Positions 40,789 to 46,429 of a stretch of 46,429 nt of DNA are shown here, piece by piece (position 1 is the first letter of the stretch; each line of letters begins with the position of its first letter). Origin of the DNA: an uncultured Paenibacillaceae bacterium (GTDB lineage Bacteria; Bacillota; Bacilli; Paenibacillales; CALAME01); the NCBI GenBank assembly GCA_937983035.1, contig CALKAN010000050.1, positions 1 through 46,429 on the forward strand, written 5' to 3'. Under the pieces are notes generated by a model. The model had not been told where the DNA came from, did no database searches, and saw only the letters and a program-made list of their open reading frames with translations. The translations under genes and the position numbers were made by a program.

Positions 40789-43551
40789 ATGATGCGTATC
40801 CACATGCAAAATAAAAGGTTACACTTCATCAGCCTGTTCATGATTGCGGGCTTTTTCAGTCTGTTTATATGGATCCATCCAGGGCTGGCGGACGCATCAT
40901 CGCAGGATGAGGAAATGACATGGATAGTTCGGTGGGAACAATCGCCTCCGGCTCATTTTTATGCAACGAGCGAAGTGGTGGATGACAACCCCTTCTTGAA
41001 TATAACCGTTGCCAAACCGAAATCAGGCGCAGACGCAGCTGAATGGGTTCGTGATTGGGAGTCTTCGTCTTATGTAAAATACATACAGCCCAATCAGAAA
41101 TTGAAAGTATCCGCTGTTCCCAACGATCCGCTGTTTGCTTCACAAGACTATTTGCAAACGATCGGCGCCGTGGAAGCATGGAAACACAGGACAGGAAACA
41201 AGGATATTACGATCGCTGTTGTGGATACAGGCATTGATCTTGAGCACAGCGATTTATCCGAGCGTTTAATAGACGGCGTGAACTTGCTTGATCCAGGATC
41301 TCCGCCGATGGATGATCATGGACATGGAACGAACATCGCTGGAATTATCGCCGCTGCTGCGAATAACAACCGCGGCATTGCCGGCATTTTGTGGGATGCT
41401 CGCATTATGCCGATTAAAGCGCTTGGTTCTGACGGAATGGGTGACGAATATAAGCTTGGGGAAGGAATATTGCATGCAGTCGACAATGGAGCGGATATCG
41501 TCTTGCTTTCGCTCGGTCTGCATCATTATTCTCCTTATTTGCATGAAATTATTGAGTATGCTGAAGAGAATGGCGTTCTGCTCATCGCAGCTGTTGGAAA
41601 TGAAGGCAATGCCGTGAAATATCCGGCTGCTTATCCTACTGTGCTGGCTGTGGGAGGCGTGAATGCCGACCGCGAAGTTGCGTCCGCCTCCAACTACGGC
41701 CCTGAAGTCGATGTCGTGGCCCCGTGGCAAGTGTTTACAACGCGTTTAGGCGGCGAATACGGCACGATTGAAGGAACATCGATGGCTGCTCCGCAAGCAG
41801 CAGCGGCAGCGGCGCTCATATGGGCTCAATACCCTTCTTTTGAACCTTACCATATTCGCAATCTGATTCGACAATCTGCGTTGGATATTGGCGCTCCTGG
41901 ATGGGACGAGCATTCTGGATACGGTTTGCTTCAGATTGACCGTGCGTTGACGATGGAATATGCAGATGACATGTTCGAGCCGAACAATTCGCAGTCAGAA
42001 GCCGCTCGGCTGTCGGTCAGTTCAGAAATGATCGGAGTCATCTCGACAGGGCAGGATGAAGACTGGTTTTGGCTGGCGAATCGTTATCCGGGTCAAGTAA
42101 CAATAAACATCGAAACGTTAGATGATCAAGACGTTAATAAACTGCAGCTGCTTTATGCAGACAGTGAAGGAAATACTCGCACTTTCAACGATTTGTCTCA
42201 AGAAGTGATCGTGCCGGTTATGGACCAAAAAGCATATCTGGCTGTTCAAATGAAACAAAAAGATGCGAAAGAGTCGATTCCTTACCGCATAATTACTAGT
42301 TTTTCAATGAATCCGGATCCTTTTGAAGACAATGATGCCCAGTATAAAGCATATGTATTGCCCACGCGGGATCAGACAATACGCGGAACTTTTCATCAAT
42401 TTGAAGATGACGATTGGTTCGTGATGTATTTAGAGCAAGAAGGAACGATGAAAATTAGAGCTTATACAGATACGAACCGAATCGATTTGGAATTATTGCT
42501 TCAGCAAGGCAACAAGAATCCGATTCGCATTGATTGGGGTGCGGATGGGGAATCGGAGTATTCCGGACCGATTGAAGTGGGGCCTGGGAAGTTTTATATT
42601 CGGGTAAAAAACTATCATCCGCACCCAGTGTCCGGATACTATTTTTTGAACGTAGAGTATAAACAAGCGTTTCAAGATCCGAATGAACCGAATGACAGAC
42701 CGTTTCAAGCAACGCCTGTTTTGGACGATGTGATCTATCAAGGCGTGATTGATGCGGAACAGGACGAAGATTGGTTCATCTTTACAGTAGAGAAGGACAG
42801 TTCTGTAAATATTAACCTGACCGACATACCGAAGGATCGGATGATGTCGCTGAGATTGTATGACTCTGGCCAAAAGCAAATTTCTACCGACGTCAATATG
42901 CTTGGCTATGACAAAATAGAAATTGAAAGAGATTTGGAGCCTGGCAAATATTACATCCGATTGTCTGCAAACCAGCCTTTTAACTACCAGATGTATCAGC
43001 TTGAGGTGCAAGTCCATGAATTAGTTGCTGGATTGAAGGACATATCCGGGCATTGGGCGGAAGAATGGATTGTTGACATGAAGGAAAAAAATCTGATGAA
43101 CGGATATGACGGCAACTATTTCTTTCCGGAAAAAGTGATTACCCGCGCTGAAGCAGCGGTTGTGCTGGGCAGATTGGTTTCGCCCGGAGACGCCCCTGAT
43201 CCAGGTTTTGCTGATTTGCCAAGGGATCATTGGGCATTCGGAGATATTGCTAGAGTAACGAATGCCGGCATATTTACGGGATATCCGGACGGCAGTTTTC
43301 AGCCGAGTCGACCGTTGACGAGAGTGGAAATGACGGTTTTAATGGCACAGCTGCTTGACGTGCCGATCAATCCGCATCCGGAGCAAAGTCCATTTACAGA
43401 CTTGGCGCATGATCATTGGGCTTTTCCTTATGTCATATACATGAAAAATGCAGGTTGGATCACAGGATATCCAGACGGTCAATTCCGTCCAAATCAAACA
43501 GCGACTCGAGCTGAATTTGCTTCATTTGTTTCAAGGGTCGTTAACCGTTAA
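40789..43551 (+). CDS. Cell-surface S8 (subtilisin-like) serine protease with SLH domains
   Basis: A 920-residue exported protease. A signal peptide covers about residues 1-36 (end GLADA). The catalytic triad is Asp146 in VVDTGID, His179 in HGHGT and Ser331 in GTSMAAP, with the oxyanion Asn271 in AAVGNEGN. Three pre-peptidase C-terminal-like beta domains follow, each with a DPxEpND-type start and a DEDWF or DDDWF core (residues about 385-740). Three SLH domains end the protein (ISGHWAEEWI, LPRDHWAFGD, LAHDHWAFPY). It should be attached to the wall and act on surface or external protein; the substrate is unknown. ATGs at 40783, 40789 and 40792 compete; AAAGGA is nine nt before 40789. Confidence 0.9.
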   Translation: MMRIHMQNKRLHFISLFMIAGFFSLFIWIHPGLADASSQDEEMTWIVRWEQSPPAHFYATSEVVDDNPFLNITVAKPKSGADAAEWVRDWESSSYVKYIQPNQKLKVSAVPNDPLFASQDYLQTIGAVEAWKHRTGNKDITIAVVDTGIDLEHSDLSERLIDGVNLLDPGSPPMDDHGHGTNIAGIIAAAANNNRGIAGILWDARIMPIKALGSDGMGDEYKLGEGILHAVDNGADIVLLSLGLHHYSPYLHEIIEYAEENGVLLIAAVGNEGNAVKYPAAYPTVLAVGGVNADREVASASNYGPEVDVVAPWQVFTTRLGGEYGTIEGTSMAAPQAAAAAALIWAQYPSFEPYHIRNLIRQSALDIGAPGWDEHSGYGLLQIDRALTMEYADDMFEPNNSQSEAARLSVSSEMIGVISTGQDEDWFWLANRYPGQVTINIETLDDQDVNKLQLLYADSEGNTRTFNDLSQEVIVPVMDQKAYLAVQMKQKDAKESIPYRIITSFSMNPDPFEDNDAQYKAYVLPTRDQTIRGTFHQFEDDDWFVMYLEQEGTMKIRAYTDTNRIDLELLLQQGNKNPIRIDWGADGESEYSGPIEVGPGKFYIRVKNYHPHPVSGYYFLNVEYKQAFQDPNEPNDRPFQATPVLDDVIYQGVIDAEQDEDWFIFTVEKDSSVNINLTDIPKDRMMSLRLYDSGQKQISTDVNMLGYDKIEIERDLEPGKYYIRLSANQPFNYQMYQLEVQVHELVAGLKDISGHWAEEWIVDMKEKNLMNGYDGNYFFPEKVITRAEAAVVLGRLVSPGDAPDPGFADLPRDHWAFGDIARVTNAGIFTGYPDGSFQPSRPLTRVEMTVLMAQLLDVPINPHPEQSPFTDLAHDHWAFPYVIYMKNAGWITGYPDGQFRPNQTATRAEFASFVSRVVNR

Positions 43552-43565
43552 AAGGAAGTGGGCGC

Positions 43566-43808
43566 ATGAATTCAGATTACAGTTCGATCGGATTCACTCA
43601 TTTGACAAGCATTATTCTGACACTGGCTTGCATTGCTGTTGTTTGGTGGCTCCTGCAATCCGTGCGATTTGATTTATTTATGAAAAATCCAAGTGCTTTT
43701 CAGATCAGAGGTTTGCAAGTCGTTTTGTCAATTGTGCTTGGGTATGCGCTGGGCAAGTTTTTCATGGACTATGCATACTGGTCCTCCATGTTGAAATGGA
43801 TTTTTTAA
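43566..43808 (+). CDS. DUF1146 membrane protein (YwzB-like)
   Basis: An 80-residue protein with two membrane segments (residues about 15-30 and 48-66) and a central RFDLFMKNPSAFQIRGLQVV loop matching the DUF1146 family. In B. subtilis the member YwzB sits between the atp operon and murAA, as here. The family has no known function. AAAGGAAGTG precedes the ATG. It lies 14 nt after the protease gene and may be read with it. Confidence 0.85.
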   Translation: MNSDYSSIGFTHLTSIILTLACIAVVWWLLQSVRFDLFMKNPSAFQIRGLQVVLSIVLGYALGKFFMDYAYWSSMLKWIF

Positions 43809-43907
43809 CGGTGATAAGATCTAGTTTTAAGACCAACCCTTAAGATCGAATATCATTTGGGATGTGGGACATAATAAAGGTGACCCCTTAAACAGGGAAT
43901 TTGAAGC

Positions 43908-43939
43908 GAACAATGAACAATAAGGGTTCAAATTGTTCA
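43908..43939 (+). promoter_or_regulatory. Inverted and direct repeats in the murA leader
   Basis: GAACAAT is repeated in tandem (43908-43914, 43915-43921), and TGAACAAT (43914-43921) pairs perfectly with ATTGTTCA (43932-43939) across a ten-nt loop. It lies 45 nt before the murA start. It may be an operator or an mRNA hairpin; there is no T-run. Confidence 0.45.
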
Positions 43940-43983
43940 TCGGATTGATCGTACAGAAAAATGGAACGCGGAGGTCTAAAAAT

Positions 43984-45315
43984 ATGAGCAAAATCATCAT
44001 CCGCGGTGGTAATCGACTTTCAGGCAAGGTGAAAATCAGCGGCGCTAAAAATGCAGTGCTGCCGATCATCGCTGCCTCTATATTGGGAAAAAAGGGGCTT
44101 AGTCTGATTCGAGAAGTTCCTCGATTGGACGACGTAACGACGATATGCGAAGTAGTTAAAGCGTTAGGAGCCAATGTCATTTACCATCAAGATGCGATAC
44201 AAGTAGAAGCCCATGAGTTAAATACAGTTGAAGCCCCGCATGATTTGGTTCGCAAGATGCGTGCGTCCATCTTGGTTATGGGGCCGCTGCTTGCGCGCAA
44301 AGGGCATGCCCGGGTGTCGATGCCTGGAGGCTGCGCCATCGGCAGCAGGCCGATTGATCAGCATTTAAAAGGTTTTGAAGCGCTTGGAGCGAAAATAGAG
44401 ATTGATCAAGGCTGCATTGAAGCTAAAGTCGACGGCCGGTTGAAAGGGAATAAAATTTATTTGGACGTGAGCAGCGTAGGGGCTACTGAGAATATCATGA
44501 TGGCAGCAACTTTAGCAGAAGGCACGACTGTGATCGAAAATGCAGCCAAAGAACCGGAAATTGTTGATTTGGCGAATTTTCTAAATGCGATGGGAGCGAA
44601 AGTTCGCGGCGCCGGGACGGGCACGATTCGCATACACGGCGTGAATGAACTTCACGGTGTTGAACATTCTGTCATACCTGACCGCATTGAAGCGGGTACA
44701 TATATGGCAGCAGCTGCGATGACGAATGGCGATGTCTATTTGGAAAATGTGATTACGGATCACTTGCGCCCTGTCATAGCAAAAATGGAAGAAATGGGTG
44801 TGCGGATTGATGAAGACGAGAATGGCTTGCGCGTGCGAACCGATCAGCGCCCTCTTCGCGCTGTGAATGTAAAAACGCTGCCTTACCCTGGTTTTCCTAC
44901 AGACATGCAAGCACAGATGATGGCTTTATTGATGATCTCCGAAGGCACAAGTGTAGTAACTGAGACTGTTTTTGAGAATCGTTTCATGCATGTTGAAGAA
45001 TTTAGAAAAATGAATGCTGATATTAAGATCGAAGGACAGACTGCTGTTGTAGAAGGCGGAACTCGGCTCAAAGGAGCGAAAGTTTGCGCTACAGATCTCA
45101 GAGCAGGCGCTGCATTAGTGCTTGCCGGATTGGCTGCTGAAGGGCGGACGATTGTAAGCGGCATTCATCATATAGACAGAGGATATGTCGATCTTGTTGA
45201 TAAATTAAGCAAATTGGGTGCAGATATTGAACGCATTGATCCAGAACTTCAAGTTGACGCTGATCAGTCATCTCAAGATGTGCCGATCATATCTGCTCAA
45301 CCGAGTTGGGCGTAA
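43984..45315 (+). CDS. murA: UDP-N-acetylglucosamine 1-carboxyvinyltransferase (MurA)
   Basis: A 443-residue enzyme that adds enolpyruvate from PEP to UDP-GlcNAc, the first committed step of peptidoglycan synthesis. Lys22 lies in SGAKNAVLP, and the fosfomycin-target Cys117 is in MPGGCAIGSRP. The ATG at 43984 follows CGGAGG; the open frame from 43933 lacks a ribosome-binding site. Its position after DUF1146 corresponds to murAA of B. subtilis. A strong terminator follows. Confidence 0.96.
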   Translation: MSKIIIRGGNRLSGKVKISGAKNAVLPIIAASILGKKGLSLIREVPRLDDVTTICEVVKALGANVIYHQDAIQVEAHELNTVEAPHDLVRKMRASILVMGPLLARKGHARVSMPGGCAIGSRPIDQHLKGFEALGAKIEIDQGCIEAKVDGRLKGNKIYLDVSSVGATENIMMAATLAEGTTVIENAAKEPEIVDLANFLNAMGAKVRGAGTGTIRIHGVNELHGVEHSVIPDRIEAGTYMAAAAMTNGDVYLENVITDHLRPVIAKMEEMGVRIDEDENGLRVRTDQRPLRAVNVKTLPYPGFPTDMQAQMMALLMISEGTSVVTETVFENRFMHVEEFRKMNADIKIEGQTAVVEGGTRLKGAKVCATDLRAGAALVLAGLAAEGRTIVSGIHHIDRGYVDLVDKLSKLGADIERIDPELQVDADQSSQDVPIISAQPSWA

Positions 45316-45326
45316 CACAGTCAACA

Positions 45327-45365
45327 ACGACCTTGGGACCAATTTTCCCAGGGTCGTCTTTTTTT
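45327..45365 (+). terminator. Terminator after murA
   Basis: ACGACCTTGGGA (45327-45338) pairs with TCCCAGGGTCGT (45346-45357) over 12 bp with one G-T pair, followed by CTTTTTTT. Confidence 0.92.
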
Positions 45366-45438
45366 GTTCTAAAAAGCAGCTGCCTCTCCATATATTGCAA
45401 TAGAGAGAAAATGCGGACAAACAAGGAGGCAGTGTAGA

Positions 45439-46002
45439 ATGAAATTATGGAGCAGATTTTTCACAAGAAAAAAAGAGCAGGCTGAAAAAGCAATGGAAGA
45501 AGAACAGTTGCTGCTGGATTTGGAGAAAGCGAAAGAAGAGTGGGATGCAGCGCGCATTCGACTGGATCAAGTCGTTGAAAAAGAAGAAATTGATTATGCC
45601 ATTTATGCTTATGAAGCTGCTCAAAAAAGGTACGAGTTGCTGCTGAGACACGTAAGGAAAGCTAAAAACTTTTCTCCGCCTGAAATGAGCGAGGATAAAG
45701 ATGATGCCGACACTGCTTCGCCAAACAACGCTCTTTCAAGCGGCATAGATTCAAAATTAGAGTCACAATTGGAAAAAGAAGAAGCTCATGAGGCCCAATC
45801 CAATGAACATCCAATGGAGAATAAAGCGGATGAAAGTGATCATCATAAAGAACAACAAGAACAGCAAAAAGACAGCAAGGAACAAACAAGCAGCTTAACC
45901 GAACATTTATATGCCCAAAAAGCAAAATTAAAAATCAATCCCTCTCGATTTCACTTGGTCTTTGATTTAAACAACAAAGGGCATATGAAAGGAGAAGGAT
46001 GA
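45439..46002 (+). CDS. DUF2508 (YaaL-like) protein with long charged tail
   Basis: A 187-residue cytosolic protein. Residues about 1-75 match DUF2508, the family of B. subtilis YaaL: a basic start, then two predicted helices with LEKAKEEWDAARIRLDQVV and IDYAIYAYEAAQKRYELLL. The family is about 75 residues long and of unknown function. Residues 80-187 form a low-complexity tail rich in Glu, Lys, Gln, Asp and His, with no resemblance I recognise. The start follows AAGGAGG. Its stop overlaps bofA by four nt, as expected for the yaaL-bofA pair. Confidence 0.85.
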   Translation: MKLWSRFFTRKKEQAEKAMEEEQLLLDLEKAKEEWDAARIRLDQVVEKEEIDYAIYAYEAAQKRYELLLRHVRKAKNFSPPEMSEDKDDADTASPNNALSSGIDSKLESQLEKEEAHEAQSNEHPMENKADESDHHKEQQEQQKDSKEQTSSLTEHLYAQKAKLKINPSRFHLVFDLNNKGHMKGEG

Positions 46003-46268
46003 TGCAACAAACGCTTGTCATTATTTTTTTCGCTTCATTAATTATGTTGATTTTGGTTTTGTTAAAAAATAAGGAGGCAATCAAATGGATTTCGCTGCTT
46101 TTAGTGAATACTTTGGTTGCTTCTTTGCTGCTGTTTTTGTTAAATGTGTTTGATCTGTTAGGTCAGTACTTTATTCCTGTCAACATATATACAGTGCTCA
46201 CAGTCGCTTTGCTTGGAGTGCCGGGCTTGCTGCTGATGCTGGCCGTTAAATTTTTTCTGCTGCCGTAA
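45999..46268 (+). CDS. bofA: Pro-sigma-K processing inhibitor BofA
   Basis: An 89-residue membrane protein with three hydrophobic segments. In the mother cell, BofA with SpoIVFA holds the protease SpoIVFB inactive, so that pro-sigma-K is processed only after a forespore signal. The NTLVASLLLFLLNVF segment and the end VALLGVPGLLLMLAVKFFLL match the family's conserved N and GIPG-type motif. It is coupled to the DUF2508 gene by an ATGA overlap. As in B. subtilis, an rRNA operon promoter follows. Confidence 0.88.
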   Translation: MMQQTLVIIFFASLIMLILVLLKNKEAIKWISLLLVNTLVASLLLFLLNVFDLLGQYFIPVNIYTVLTVALLGVPGLLLMLAVKFFLLP

Positions 46269-46330
46269 TGCTTTCTAAACCATGATTGCAGGAGCGGGCA
46301 AAGCAGCCGGCGGCAAACGCACGGTTCCCC

Positions 46331-46383
46331 AAAAAACAAAAAATAAAAAAAGTATTGACGCGAAAGAAACAGTATGATATATT
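46331..46383 (+). promoter_or_regulatory. Strong rRNA-operon-type promoter at the right edge
   Basis: A-rich tracts (46331-46352), resembling an UP element, precede TTGACG (46355-46360) and TATATT (46378-46383) with a 17-nt spacer. The following leader, starting ATAAGAGTCGCTG, resembles Bacillales rrn leaders. The 16S gene itself would begin beyond the window. Confidence 0.8.
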
Positions 46384-46429
46384 ATAAGAGTCGCTGTTAA
46401 ACGCCGGCTCGGCAAGAAGAGCTTGGTGA

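Noticed and set aside
46384..46429. 16S rRNA gene
   Set aside because: Only promoter and leader sequence are present; no conserved 16S 5' end is seen before the window stops.

Overview
The window reads as chromosomal DNA of a spore-forming, Gram-positive Bacillales bacterium, most like Paenibacillaceae. The evidence is the sporulation genes (sspP-like, spoIIR, bofA), the run prfA-prmC-spoIIR-ywlC-mntP-ywlE-rpiB-ywlG-glyA-upp-mnaA-atp, two secreted proteins with S-layer homology (SLH) domains, and an 11-subunit complex I (nuo) operon behind the ATP synthase operon. Species cannot be named from the sequence. I see no prophage, insertion sequence, CRISPR array or resistance island.

Layout. 0-7.5 kb is mixed and mostly on the minus strand: an sspP-like spore protein gene with a sigma-G-type promoter, a secreted stalk-domain protein, an O-methyltransferase, tRNA-Pro(CGG), a SIMPL-domain lipoprotein, an FAD oxidoreductase, an MBL-fold hydrolase, tRNA-Arg(CCT), an alpha/beta hydrolase and a UPF0756 membrane protein. 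7.7-11.5 kb is one large SLH surface protein. tadA (minus) and ychF (plus) diverge around a 445-bp gap holding a dense DnaA-box cluster and an orphan promoter/terminator pair. 13.6-23.1 kb, all plus strand, holds translation, sporulation, one-carbon and wall-precursor genes; a ZTP riboswitch precedes rpiB-ywlG-glyA. 23.2-30.7 kb is the complete ATP synthase operon atpZ-I-B-E-F-H-A-G-D-C, ending at a strong terminator. 30.8-40.7 kb is nuoABCDHIJKLMN. After it come a subtilisin-like protease with SLH domains, a DUF1146 gene, murA, a DUF2508 gene and bofA. The window ends in a promoter typical of an rRNA operon.

How the genes work together. Complex I pumps protons using electrons from an unidentified donor (no NuoE/F/G here), and the ATP synthase encoded upstream spends that gradient. 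glyA, rpiB and ywlG share a ZTP-responsive leader, tying one-carbon and pentose metabolism to folate/purine status. mnaA and murA supply wall polymers, to which the two SLH proteins probably attach. SpoIIR (forespore signal) and BofA (sigma-K checkpoint) serve sporulation.

The observations most worth a second look are regulatory. A perfect 12-bp inverted repeat can hide the spoIIR ribosome-binding site, but only in read-through transcripts. The DnaA boxes cluster between tadA and ychF. atpZ has no canonical start codon. Three 41-bp tandem hairpins, the middle one compensated, lie between atpA and atpG.
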